NCBI RefSeq assembly: GCF_003945595.2
Contig: NW_024104421.1
Span: forward strand, 6,448,001-6,512,000
DNA: 64,000 nucleotides
Reading direction: 5' to 3'
Origin: Pipra filicauda
Lineage: Eukaryota > Chordata > Aves > Passeriformes > Pipridae
Part shown: piece after piece, positions 22,866 to 36,330 of the stretch
Layout of the letters: each line of letters begins with the position of its first letter
Position numbering within the stretch: position 1 is the stretch's first letter
The notes under the pieces: model-generated
What the model saw: only the letters and a program-made list of their open reading frames with translations
What the model was told of the DNA's origin: nothing
Databases searched by the model: none
Translations under genes and position numbers: made by a program

Positions 22866-24715
22866 GGAGTCAGCAGGCTGGTGCAAGATGCTGTGCCACT
22901 TAATGACACAAGAAGGGACTCATCACAATCCTGCTACCAGAGCTTTCAAAGAAGTCCAAACAAGTCCAAGTTCCTCTACAACAAAACCTTGGTTCCACAT
23001 TTGCGAACATATCTAAAGTAAAATGCTTATTCCCATCACTGTCCTTTCAAACATTACAGAACAAAAGGATAGGAGAAGAAGAACCTGGAACACATTTTGC
23101 TTTCAGTTGTCTCCTCAGACTAACAGATCCCCAACATATAATTTATTGAACTTTAATTTTGAAAACAGTCATACAACTAAATGAGACATTTTCTACCTGG
23201 TGGAGCAGAAATAATTGCTGGTATTTCAGCTTAAGTTAGCACCAAATTCTGTACTTCATGAGTGGACCTTCTGGAAGGACTTCTTTCTCAGACATGCCAC
23301 TTTTCTGTTTTTAAGAGAGGTAACTCAAAGTTCTAAGAATAGTGAACATTTCCCTCTCCCTCTGGAAAGATTTCTCCCTTTGGAAAGATCTCCTTGTCTT
23401 GTGCAATTTCATGAAACTAAAAGATTGTGCCTTTTTTTACTCCTGAATTTCAAATATTTACTTATTTATCTATTCCTACTGGGTTTCACCCCACGAAAGA
23501 TGTTAAAACTCCTATATAAAATAGCAACACTATTTCTAGTGCTTCACTTTGATAACAATCCTCATCTTGAGCACACCTCAGCAATTGCAATTACATCTGT
23601 TTATGGCTGGGTATTATGAGCCAAGATTTCTGCTCATATAACTGATGGATTTCCCCAGTCATATAATGGAATTTTGCCAACAGATTTGGCAGAGAGTCAG
23701 GCTGCCACAACTGGTAGGGAAATTATAATGGAATTTAACAGAATGCCATTATATTTATTGTTAGAGAGGAGAAGAAAAATGCCCAACTATAATATCACTC
23801 ACAATCTCTCAGACAGAAATATAAACTTTTTTATGAGATTCAATTTCTCAGAAGAGAACCATTCGAATTCCACAATCGACTCTTCCTTAGTGACCTTCTC
23901 CCTTGAATTTCAAGCAGCCTCGAAACATCAGCGTTGCTGGTGCAGAGCTTACAATCAGGTTGTCACTCACATCACATTTACCTGCCTCTGGTAAGAAGAG
24001 AGAAGCAATGTTTTCTTTGAAAAATTTCTACTGCAGCGTTGCCAAATATAAATTAGCTGTGACAGACATCTTTTATTTGCTTAAACAAATTACACTTCTA
24101 ATGTTAGTTCAGGGCATACTACTAAGTATAGGGAAAACAATGTAATTAGGTCTTTAATCACACAGCTTTCCAGAGGAAGGGGTTTCTGACCAGAAACACT
24201 AAGCTCAGTTACAACTCAGCACCACACATCCTCTTAGAGCATGGCTAAGAGCTCCCCCTTCCAGCTAGAGCTGCCTCTTCTTCAACTGCTCATTGAAGAG
24301 GAAACTTTTTGCCCTCCTTAGAGTTGATGTTTGTCACAGCCACATTTTCTTTGAGGACTTTCGATGACATGTAAAGGGACAAAGACAATTTGCTTATAAT
24401 GAAGCCCTACCTCTGTAAGGTCATTTCCTTAGCTTTATATAAATTCTGACCCTGTTGTGTAAATACTGTTGTCTCACCTGAGCTATGGAGTGCAAGGTTT
24501 TGGACAGAGGTGGCCTTCAGGCTCACCTGTGCAGGCAGCAAGGTTCCACATTCTGGATGAAGCCCCTCTGTATAATTCATACTTAGGATGTAGGTTCTCC
24601 CTGTTTGACCAGTGCATGTGTGTTTAACTTACGACAGTTGAGAATTATTTCCATTGGAAAAATGGGCTCCACAAGGAACATTGTTTTCCACAGGGAATAT
24701 GTTGTTTTCTCGCAG

Positions 24716-24767
24716 TTCTCTTATAGTGTACACAGTTATTATAGTATTCTCTTATATTATACACAGT
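24716..24767 (+). repeat. Imperfect direct repeat, 21 bp twice, 31-bp period
   Basis: The segments at 24716-24736 and 24747-24767 both begin TTCTCTTATA and end ACACAGT, differing at two positions. A local duplication of 31 bp followed by point changes explains it. Confidence 0.7.
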
Positions 24768-25918
24768 CTCTCCCTTATGTTATCTGGAAGGGGACTTGAA
24801 ATACTCAGATTTAACATGATAAACTAACGCCATAATTTGAATTACCAAAGTCCTAAATTCTGCATTTTGGTGAAGATTTTAAAAGTAATAGAAACAGAAG
24901 GATTTTCAATCTGATTCAGTGGGGTATTTTCCTCCAAGATTTGCTTTGTTTGGTCAATTTTTTTTTCAAATATATTTTAAAACAAAAATGTACATTTTTA
25001 CCCTTGTAAATAAGGAATTTATATTACAACCTTTTAAATCCTTATATATATCTAAACCATTAAAATAAACCCTCCAATTACTTCAAAATACTTTCTGAAT
25101 GTATAAGATAATTCTGTCATAGCAATATCCATAGTCTTTGTCCCTTCTTACATTTTTGTATTCCTCATGACCGATGAGTATTTCAAAGGCAGCCATTTAT
25201 TGCAAGATAACAGTTCTTCTAATATGAATATCAGTTATGTAGAAATGTGAATAATAAAATCATTTTTTCTGAAGAAAAGATAACGTGCAAAATACATCTT
25301 AACTAGTTACAGACACTTAATAAATTACAAATGCTTAAAGGCTTCATAAAGCAGAACTGAATTTGACAATTGCTGTAAACAGTGGAATTACCATGGATGC
25401 CTCTGTGAAATAGGCTGCGTGAATCTTCTCTTTCCCTAATACTGTCAAGAATCCAACTAATATATTTGCCCTTCTTGACCAGCTGCTGTATCTGGCTTTG
25501 TACTGAATTTTATAATTCAAGAAACTTTTGCAAGTATTGTTTGTATTTTGTTTTACCTGATAAATATGAAACCAGCCATAAAAAATGATATCAAATGGTC
25601 TTCAAGAAATCAGAAAATCTGGAAGAGTAGTTTAATCTTTTACATCTTTAATGATCAGTGTAATCATACAGAAACACTTTTGACTTACAAAACACCACTT
25701 GGTTAGGTTCTACAAAGTCTCTTACACATAAAGATATGCCCCAGGGTGGTTTAAAATGCAAGCTCCATGTAGGAGATGATGTGCTGCTTTTCTTACACTC
25801 TATTAACTTCATGGTTTCATTAGTACCATGCGGCAATGTAAAATATCATATTTTTATTGAATATATGATACAGTGAGTTTGATCTTTTTTATTCTTTCTT
25901 GCTGATTGCACTCTAAAG

Positions 25919-25952
25919 TTTCTAAAGAACAGATATTTCTAAAGAACAGATA
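25919..25952 (+). repeat. Perfect 17-bp tandem duplication
   Basis: TTTCTAAAGAACAGATA occurs twice without spacing (25919-25935 and 25936-25952). The identity of the copies suggests a recent slippage event. Confidence 0.9.
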
Positions 25953-28900
25953 GATGCCTATGCAGGAAGGGTTTGCGATGGACAAGCCATGCAGATGATT
26001 AACCTTGGCATTGTCCCATGTCTCTCAGTGTAAAATTTTCACTGAGCAGATTTGAAGTAAATCATCCAGCCCACTTCACTTAATAATACCTCTTTAACAT
26101 GCTCTGCAATTATATCATTTGTGCTGTTGAGCTTGGCCACTTTCCTTCTTAGCTATTCATTTCTCCCCAAGGAACGGCAGTTTAACAGATATTTCCAGTG
26201 ATATAGGTAGTTAAATGAGGCAGTGAGTTATCTTACTGACCACAGGATTTATTTTCCATGACAACCACTGCTGTCTAGTGCCATGTTCTTTTCAGGAAGA
26301 ATTCTTCTTCCAACATAGGCCACTTGGGAAGACTGGTAAAACTGGCCACTTCTTGGCAAATCTGAAACAGAAGGCTGGACAGAGAGGTCCATGGTTTATG
26401 CCCCACTCTGTGTTTCCTCTGCTGCATCCACCCAGCCTTCAGAGACCCCAGCAGCAACACTGCTTAACAGCTGGCAGAAGGTACCAGAGGGATGCTCCAG
26501 CTTATGCAGGAGCATCGGCTATCTGTGGTTTCCCCCTGGGCTTTGGTTTTACAGTTTCCAAATCCCTGACAACAAACTGCAGAGAATGCTACGATTCTGA
26601 ACCTCAACTTTTACTGGGTAGCTGCACATTTTGTTGAGCACATTCTTTTCTCTTCCTGTAACAGGAACTGTCAACATGAGACAGAACAAAAAAGTATACT
26701 TAAGTCCATTCAAATTCAGACCCAGTTCTTGACAACTGTGGATCACTGGTAGGACCATAATATTTTATCCTTGTGCTTAACTGGTCTTAATTTTCTGTGG
26801 GAAAGAGGTTTTCATCCCATTCTTTGCTCTTTTAAATTGTGTGGTCATTTAAAAAGTGAGTTTTTTACACAGCATGGGCATTCAAGCAGCTGTGATGCTC
26901 TCAAACCACTAACATCTGACTCTAGGTGTCCCCTTCATTGCTGATTCATTTTTGCAATGAACAGATTCAAAATATTTTGAAATTTACTGATGAGTAAAAA
27001 CTGCCTGGTGTTCATAACAAGAAGAGAAACTCCCTTCTTGGACAAGGAAGAGTGCTGACAGGGATCTTGTTACCAATATTTTCCATGTAAACTGCAGTGA
27101 GGGGCTCTAGAAGGATGATTCTCATACCTGTGCACATTCAACAATGACATACCTTGTGGTTCACTACGTATTTTATCTGTGAATCCACAGAGTCTCATAA
27201 TAGCCCCATAATGTCAGCAGTTAGAATTATAGAGGGAAAATAGTTAATATACTTAGCAGGCTTCCTGAATCAAAGGCATCCTGGCCTGTTAATGGCTATT
27301 TTGGCACAGTTTCATTTCTGTAGGAGCTTTTGAAGAGTCTTAGTTCTGTTTCATCAAAGAATAAAAAAAAAAAAAACAGTACGAAGACTATAAAAGCTGT
27401 CCTCAAATAGAATGATTTCCTTCTGATATGCAGGAAACAACATGCCAGACACAGACCTTGTGTGCAAGAAACGGACCCAAGAGAACTGAAATTCAGGAAA
27501 TGTTATCCCCTTTAGGGTGGGTTTCCTTATATTTAAGAACATGATCAGGTGGAGGATCAAATGCATACAGACGTGGGATAGTCAAAACACGCCTCTGTTC
27601 TAGTGAGATGTTTCAGATAACCATAAAGAATGCATTCATCAGTGCATAAGGTAACCCTGCAAACAGGATCAGTGACTGGAAGTAGAGGATTAAACAGAAG
27701 TCAAGAGGAAATTTAGAAGTATAAGAAGATATAAACAAACCAAAATATCAATAGGAAGATTATGTGGCAGAGATTAAAATTTATGTTCCTGTGATCTAAA
27801 CAGGAGAGTTGCATTGAAGAATCTCAGAACACGAATAGAATAGTGGCTAAGAAATCTCTAAATTGTCATGGGATTATTATTTTAGCACCTGGTTATACAT
27901 CCTTTATATCTGTATTTGACAAAATATGGTCAAGCTTTTTCTTTTTCAATTGCCAAAAATGTTGGTGAGGTGCTTCCATAACCAGAAACAAAGCTAGAAG
28001 AAATAAAATTTGAAGGAAGGGCAATTTCATGAAAAGAAAAGTTAGAAACATATTTAAAACTGGATTCCAAACTGTACAGTGTCACAGACTTCCCAGGCTT
28101 TCCTTTGCAAAAAGTTTTGAGCACAGGGGGTTTTGTTTTTATTTTAATTCACACCACTTGTGAAAAGTATTGGTGTCCTCACTGCTTATACTCCAAGGGA
28201 ATTTCTAAATGCAAATTAACTGTAATAGGAGTCTACATCTGTCACCTTTCTTCTCCACTTCAAGGAGGAAGCACAGATAACAAATCTCTTTTATACCAGC
28301 CTTCCAGCCGTGGAAAGTCCTTTTAGGGGACACCAAGCACAAGATCTATTCTAAAACACTACTTGGCTGCAATTGACCATGTAAATTAAAGTGCTGCAAC
28401 CACAATCCTGATGTCTGTCCTTACTCTGCTGCAGAGATTTCTTGGTGAAGAAGAAAACGTAGTATGATTTTATCCCATAATTACTTGCCTGTAATGTGTT
28501 AAGTTTTATTACAGGCAGTAATATTTCCTTTCTTCCATCCTATCTATATAGTCGATAAACTCATTGAGAGGGAAGAGTTTCCTTCTTCAACTGTTCAAGG
28601 GCAAGATGCTCAGGGATTGGTATAATTGAATTAAATCCACAGTGGAGTTATCTGAGCTAGTGATTTTGCCTTGAAAATTTTAAAGGAACATGCCTCATGC
28701 CTGCTGGATCTCTGATTCCAAGGAGAGGAATGTGGTCGTTCTGTCCTGAAACAGATTTAAGAAGTACTGCCATCAGTTCAGACAAGCAGTGTGTTGAAAA
28801 CTCTACACTCTTTATGCCTTTGATGTATTTAATATCATCCTCTGCAGAAACCCCGCACCTTCTTATCTTATTGCCTTCCATTAGATTCTGAAGCATTAAC

Positions 28901-29776
28901 AACACTGTCAAGACAATCATGCAGTCATTAGGCAGGGTCAATTCCTAGGCTTTTCCCCTACCCTGTTTTACTTTTGGAGGAAGTGTACTGTCTATATGCT
29001 TTGGAGACCTAGATTAATCTCTCCATTAGAATCACTGTTTGGCCATGAACTGTGTTACCTGAGAGCAATTGAAACTTGAAGAAATTTATGGTCATGAATA
29101 CAGGAGAACAGTAATGAACTGCAACTCCTGCTCAATCCATAAGCTCCTAGAAAAGTTAGTCTTGTTGAGATAAAGCTCACATTCAATCCTGGCTGCAGCT
29201 AGGATTGTTGTTTGGTTAGAGGGAATAAACTATTTATCTAAAATGAGAAATGACCTTAATATTAACCTAAAGCTTGAACTAAATCCACTTTCAATTACAA
29301 AAATATTAATTTCATGTGTGCATTTGTTCTTTTGTTATTTATCCATACATGAAAATACCAATAATAAAAATAACAGACCAAATTAAAAACAGTTCTCATC
29401 AATTTAGTTCAAATAACAGAAGAAATAGAAACTCTCAGATATATCAAATAAAGAAGTGATCAATATTTCAATGAATGAAACCAGCAACATTGCAAGTTCT
29501 GGTAAATAAAGTGGAGGTCTATTCAGTAAATTAATTTCTACTGCATTTTGTTTCATTGGGACAAAATAAGTGATCTTTATGAGATTTCTCAGTAGGATTT
29601 GTTTACCAAGTTTCACAGAAAGTCAATATCTTTTCTGACAGAATTCTGAGCTATTGGATGCTTATCTAAATTCAGTTCAGTACTTGGAGGGTCACCTACT
29701 GCAAATTCAACCAAAAAGCTTAAAAAAGAAAAAAAGTGGATTGAATATTCAAACAGGTCACCTGTTCTATGTTGCC

Positions 29777-29852
29777 CAACTTGAGTGGGAGGATAGAAAA
29801 GATGACCTCCAGAGGTCCCTTCCAACCTGAGCCATTCTGTGATTCTATGATT
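29777..29852 (+). mobile_element. Short CR1 3' end, plus strand, about 76 bp
   Basis: GATGACCTCCAGAGGTCCCT, then TCCAACCTGAGCCATTCTGT, then the octamer tail GATTCTATGATT form a standard CR1 3' terminus. It is in the opposite orientation to the other clear CR1 copies of the window. The 5' limit is uncertain by about 15 bp. Confidence 0.88.
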
Positions 29853-32800
29853 ATTTTTTCAATTCTAATATCCTGATCTCATTTTGGTCTTTTAAATAAG
29901 AGTGCAATATTTACTCTTATTCAATATCAGCACTGAAAAATAAAGAAACTATAATCCATTTATCTGGCACCTTCTCTGGGGATGCATTAATCTCATGATT
30001 TTAAAGGTTAATCTGGTATGTGTATTTGTGTGTTTCTAATTTTGAGTACAAAGTTGCTAAAGCACTTATGGAGTGTCAAGGCACCTCCTTGGTGCTGAGA
30101 TGGCAGGACAATAGGACTGTAGAGCAACTTTGGGGCCACTGTCACACCTCTTTGAATGAAACACCATGAAGAACATAGTGCCACCCTTCTCCCCACAGCC
30201 CCTTTAGGCGGTGTGGCTTTGCAAGGACTGTGGGGACTGGTACCCCAGACTCTGATGGTGTTTTACAGTCCTTAACAATTCAGAAGTATCTCAGAGACCA
30301 AGGCCTTGATGGCAGGGGCTCATGGTTCTTAACAAAGAGCAAAACACACTTCTATCTCCTCTTCTTTTTTTTGGTAGTTTTCAATTATTTTAGGTTACAG
30401 TCCTAGGATTTCTGAATTTAGAAATTTCTCATCCTGACTACGCATCAAAATTGCCTTCCAAGCACAGGCAAAACACAACTAACTCATTTAGGCTTACTGT
30501 GTGTTCATAGAGTTTGAGTCAAGCTATATTCATGAGCAGAGCTAAAAAAATGTCCAAGGCACAGCAGAAATGAATGCCTAAAAACTTGAATTCATATTAT
30601 CCCTTAGTACAGCTCTAAGCATGTCATGTTTGCATCATGAGTCCCTACTCAAGAGATACAGCCAGAGATGTAACTCTTCAACTGTGTCTTCTATCACAGA
30701 TCTCAAAAGCCAAAGCTCAATAGACAAAACATATCTCAGATGAGTCTAAGCAGGCATGAAAAAAGGTGCAGTGGGTGTTATTGATAGGTGCAATATAAAA
30801 ACCTTCAGTGTTGTGATATAGGGAGGTAGAACACAGAATTTGGATATTAAGTGCTTTTCTGCAGTATCAGTTAGAATGGTGTGTCCTTTTCCACTCTTGT
30901 GTCTACTCCTAGTGACACAATACACACCCTGCAAGCATTGATGGATGTTCTCATCCATGTCTCATTTCCATGCAAAAGTGTCTGAATTCCCTTGTATGGT
31001 AGTACCAGTTGCAAATGCACTCTTAGAGAGCTGACAACATTGGCTAATTGAAACAAAGACAAATAAGCAGAAAGATTTCAGCACTCAAAACATTAGCAGC
31101 AAGTGTGCAAGAACCCATTTTTGCAATGCGTTTGCAGAGAAACAGTGACTTCCATAGGATAATTTAGATGACACATACCTGAACTCTGCTGTTAAACATT
31201 TTCTGGAGTTTTGTCTATGGATTTTATTATAACTGACAATCTCTAGTGCTCCCACTAAGTTCTTGTTTTAAGAGTTCCCTGAGACTGTCATTTATGAACA
31301 AAAGGCCTCATCCTAAGCTGGAGAAAAAGTGAGGGGAAAGGATTATGGGCCTAGCTCAAAAAAGCAGATGCACAGAAGAAACATCAATATTCATGTTTTG
31401 TAATGAGACTGTCCTAAATTTAACTGATCAAATATTCAGACTATAAAAGTATATAAATATGTATATTCTGAGTCAAATGCATAGACACACAGATCATTGG
31501 CACTATGATTCCCATGAGAGCACTCATGGTACTGGCAGGTACCCAGAACACCTAGCAGAGCAGCAGTTAGGGCTAGGATGCAGGAGTCACTGCAGTCATA
31601 GGCTGTAGACCATGGGAGCAGCAGACATTTGTTTCCAGTGTGGTCTCTGACAAAAGACAGTTCCGTTGTTGAAGAGAGTTGGTTTGAAAAAGGAATCTGA
31701 ACTGGTCTCTGGATCAGCAAGTTGAGGAAGGAAGCACTTCTCTAGAGACTCCAGAGTTTCCCTTTCTCTCAATATCCCCTACTATTTACACAACTGAAAA
31801 CTCTGGAGCTTAACAGCAAAGAATTTTAATCGAACTGCTTAATCTGAATAACTGCTGAAGAGAAACTGCAGTAATAGAGAACAGAATTGCTGCCAGGGAA
31901 ATGAAAACAATTTAAAAAGAGAAGGGCTAGCAGTGGAAAAGCAGCTTTGGTGGGAACTATGTTGCATCAACCAGCCCTCCCTTGCACGATTTTAGCAATT
32001 CAATTAGAAGTCTTTACAGGTTTAGCAACTGATTATTGAAAACACACCTCCAACCTACAATGCCTGCTGTTGACACACAGTATCTGGTGCTGTATAATCG
32101 GGATTTTGCTGTGGCTCAGAGAGCGAGTGAGCTGGAGGCTCTCAGGTCTGCTGAAGAGCATTTGAGGTTTTAAAAGAAAAGCAAGAATAACTCGGGGAGA
32201 GACACAATGAACGCTCATATCTAGTCCCGGTGTAGGAGAAGAGAGGGAAAACAAGCATCCATGGCAATTAGAAACAGAGGGACTTGCCCCCAAAGGAGAA
32301 GCTATCTCCTCAGGGCATGCTCTTGAGTTTCTGGGGTAAAGTTTCAGTGTTGCTTTTTTAGCCTTTGAAATGTGCTGCATTGAGCTGCAGGAAGACAGGT
32401 GAGAAGGATACAGTGAAGGAGGTTGGGGTCTGGGAATGAAGCAGTCGTCTAATCCAGCAGATGGCCAGTTTACAATGTTCTCCTCAAGATAACTCCCACA
32501 GAGAATTCATCTTGAGTTTGAACCATCACAAAAAGAGATTTATGAATTCAACTCTGATGTGGGGGGAAGAGGACCATTACTGGTATCTTTAGTATCTATA
32601 GTTTTATCTAATTCTGATAAAACTGTCATTTCTCAAGTGGCAAAGCATTCAGAGATATATTTGCTTTTTACATAGAGACAGCAAGAAGTAAGGTACCAGG
32701 ACTTGAACTGTGAAAGTGTGTGAGTTTTTAATTTGTAAGTTATGGCAGATCATTTCTATTTATCAGTACTTTCATTTAGAATGTATCAGTCAACTATCTC

Positions 32801-33108
32801 TGAAAATCAAAATGGAACCTTATATTTCACCCAGTTTTCACTGGGAAGTCCAGTTTGTTTGAAAAAGGCTCCATATTTCTAGAAAAAGAATATGAGAGAC
32901 AATGAGTAGGAATCAAGCATTGAATATGTTTTGAAACATAAAGTCAGAGGTTGCTTGGGTAGAGCTTAGCAGAGAACTGCTTACACTGCTGTTGTTAAAA
33001 TTTCTCTAACCCATTATGGGTTACCACAACCCTCACCAGTTCCCTTAGGTTGGCTGTAAAATGTGTGAATTTAAACCCATCTCCCCCATGCTGTTACAGA
33101 AGAGCTTT

Positions 33109-33139
33109 CAAAACTGATATTTGTGAAATATCAGTTTTG
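33109..33139 (+). repeat. Perfect 14-bp inverted repeat with 3-nt loop
   Basis: CAAAACTGATATTT (33109-33122) is followed by GTG and then by its exact reverse complement (33126-33139). A 14-bp perfect stem with a 3-nt loop is unlikely by chance at any given site. The stem is too short for a usual microRNA precursor, no polymerase III terminator was sought as support, and its origin is unknown. Confidence 0.85.
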
Positions 33140-36100
33140 TATACATTTCCAAACTGCAATATATAGCAATATCCTACCCAGTTGTCAGTAAGAGCAACTA
33201 AAATCAAACCACAGAAGTGCAGTTGTACTGACTTTTTCCAATTACACAACCAATGAAGGGGGATAGAAGCAAGGCAGATGAACACTTCTAATAAGAAGAT
33301 GGGTAATCCAAGAGGAATGAAAGGTGAATGAAAGGTCAATGTTAATTTATAATATAATTTTTTTCCTTGATTTTATTTTTCTGTGCAGTTTGGTAACATC
33401 TGAAAGTACAGTAGCTGCAGCCTGCAGCTGGAGTAAAGAAAAACAAAATACTAATTACAGCTTACTCTGTGTCCAAATTCTTCAGTCACTTCTGATCTGG
33501 TTTGCCTGATCTGATGTCCTTGTATTTCATCACTAAAAGGAAAAATCCATTTCCACTGTCTCAGATGGCTCTGCTGGAGAGCAGCACTGTGTTACAAGTA
33601 TCCTTGTACTTCATCTGATGCCGTTTGTTTCCACTGTTAACAATCAGCATAAACCTGCCTCTTCCAGGATGAGTGGAAAGTTGCCTGTGAACACAAAAAT
33701 GCAGGTTTTTGCACATGTCAAATTTAGGCAGAAAAAAAGTAATGAGGGGGAGGTAAAAAATGTTTCATTAAAATATTAAATTTTTGTCATATGCAACAGG
33801 TCAGCTCAATTACACCAAAACCTGTAAAGGCATACATATGCAGCCTTTGCTGGCATCAGACATCAACTTACAGGGGATAAACCTATTGTTTGTTGGCAGA
33901 TAAAACATATATGGCAATGTCTTCCAAAACTCCACTTTCCATTTCATGTAGTCACAAAACCCAAAGGAAGCACATTGTCTAAAATTGCTGACTATTCTTC
34001 CCAATGACTTCTAGGATCAATGCAGAGAGGTGGGCTCGTGCAGTGAGAGACTCTGAGGAAGTGCCTAATTTATGTGCTCAAAGCCACTTCACAGAGGCTT
34101 CTCTTTCCTTTGGCTCTAGAAAAGACAACAGAGACATTCCAGCTAACTCATGCGACTGAAAGAGGAGTGATAAATCACCCTCCTTCCCATTCATGTCCTT
34201 GTGCCCATATATTATTGTAGTTTCTCAGGGAATATTGCTAGTGCAGAGTTAACTCCGGTTACGAAAGATGGAGACGTGCAACTAAAAGCAATAAAATCTC
34301 CGTGTCCTATTTAGTTACAGCTCATCAGATGCTTAGAGGAACTCAGTTGCTTCCAGTTATGTGCATGTACCCTGAGAGGCAGCTTGATTCCTCTGGAGCT
34401 GGCCTCCCTTGCTCAAATATGGTCATGCTGTGAACAGTGAAGCTGTGGGGAAAGACTGTCTAGTGACACACTCTGTGCGGGAATTGACAGTGAATGGCTG
34501 TGTTCCCCCTTGCTGGTTTGAAAAGAAGCACTACTTTAGCCCGGGTCTGTGACAAACCAGCTAATTCAGCTCCACTGCAGCATGGCAGACTGCATACCAG
34601 CTGTTAGCAAGCCTCCACACCCAGATAAGCAAGACAACAGGCGCTTCAGTTCATCCACCAGCATGGACGCAAAACCACAGCAAAGGTCTCTAAATCATCG
34701 CCTACTTCAGCTTAGAGACTGCTCTGTACTTGCAGCAGTTCAGCCAGGAACAATGCTGGAGTTATACCTTATGCTAACACTCCACTGAGGACAAGCCCTT
34801 ATCAGAGAAAGATTAAACTGCAGTGACATACAGCCTCTTAACACTTGAAAGAGAACACCTGCAGGACTTTTAATGCGCTTTAATTCACACAATTAACTGA
34901 TTCAGTTTGCCTTTGCTGCACGGCCCCAGGTAGTCAAGCCTGCAGTGAGGGTTAGCACACCATGAGCTACTTGCCTGTGGTGGCAGAGATGAGATGGAGC
35001 CTCCATGAAATCTGAAAGACGGCATGTATTTTGCCACAGAACTCTCTCATCCCAATAAGCCAAGGTAACTTGAACATTTAATTTCATCAACTTTCTCTTT
35101 TTGTGGTTGTTGTAAAAAAAGATGTTCCAGTTGCACAGATGTTTAGCTGCAATCAAAACCAAGATTTTTATTCCTATTTTCAGGGTATTAGGCTCCATTT
35201 CCACACTGAAACAAGATTTTATCCTCTATTTCTCCCAGCATTAAATTAACAACAATAGCAAATAAAGAGTTGACTACCATAGTTTATCAAAAGTATTTTA
35301 ATGAAAGTGAAAACTAGAAACAGTTAAGGAAATCTGTTAACCAGCATGTCAGCAGTAATCTCTGGCCCAAGATTATTAGATGGAAACAAGAGAATTTCTG
35401 AGTTCATGCAGAAAGATATGATGTCTTTCTAAAACATGCATCTCTTCAAAATGCCACTTCTCTGACACTCTCTAGGAAGGACATTTGCGTGGATGTGCTT
35501 ACATTAATGTTCTCTGTATCTTCAGTGAACCAAGGGAGAGTTATCTCAAGGATGCTTCTTTCATTTTTTTTTTTTTTGCTAGAAAATAGAGAGTAGGAGA
35601 GAAGATATCTAAAATGCTTTGACTGAATTTTTTCCTTAAAAATCTAGAATATCAAAGAAACAAAAATTAAAAAAAAAAATAAAAACCACCACAACAGGTG
35701 GTTTGTCCTGTAACAGTAGTTATAAAATATTTCAAGTAGAACATTTCAAAAAAACTTCTTTTCAATCTAAAAAAACCCTCAACACTGATATTTCCAGTTT
35801 TCAGAAGTATTGCAGAAATTTTTGAATACCAAATACATCAGCCTTTTGAGATTAATAATCTTCTCTTTGATCAAAAAAGTAAACACTTTGTAGTCCAATA
35901 TTTCCACATTAAAATTGTTTTCCATTTTCTTTTATGTGCAAATAGTTAAGACGTCAAAATTTCATCTGCGTGGGTTGAAAACAAATTATTAATATTTCCT
36001 ACAGGGAGATAATTTAATTTTCCACATTTCTGTGACTGAAAAGCTATTCAGACCAATGTGTATTTTTCTAGCACGCAGGCTTTGAAGTACCTGAATACCC

Positions 36101-36295
36101 TCACGTCCTATTAAGACTTGGTTTATGTTCTGTGTAAGCAAAGACTCTTCACCTCCATACTTCAGCTCTTCTCAGAGCCCACACTCCCAAGGAAAAAACT
36201 TTCTCAAAGACATAGTGAGCCAACAGAAATATTATAATGTCAAACCTCAGTGTAAGATCGAATAGACAAATGGACTACTGTCTGCATTAGTTGTT

Positions 36296-36330
36296 CTTAA
36301 TTAGCTGCAGTTACTACCAGCCTAATTAAG
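36296..36330. promoter_or_regulatory. Inverted pair of TAATTA 9-mers (possible homeodomain sites)
   Basis: CTTAATTAG (36296-36304) and its exact reverse complement CTAATTAAG (36322-36330) flank a 17-bp spacer. TAATTA is the core of many homeodomain binding sites. Regulatory function is inference only. Confidence 0.3.

Larger units (their letters stand above)
22866..29776. other. Unique AT-rich non-coding sequence, no gene seen
   Basis: No gene is recognised. The longest frame (plus 23215-23619, 134 codons) has no domain and a Phe/Leu-rich composition as expected from AT-rich DNA. Small repeats are a 21-bp imperfect direct repeat at 24716 and 24747, a perfect 17-bp tandem duplication at 25919-25952, an 8-bp-stem hairpin at 26491-26516 and an A run near 27362-27376. 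Confidence 0.55.

Noticed and set aside
23215..23619. 134-codon plus-strand frame
   Set aside because: Phe/Leu-rich from T-rich DNA and no known motif.
26491..26516. 8-bp inverted repeat GATGCTCC/GGAGCATC with a 10-nt loop
   Set aside because: A stem this short is expected by chance several times in 64 kb; no other support.
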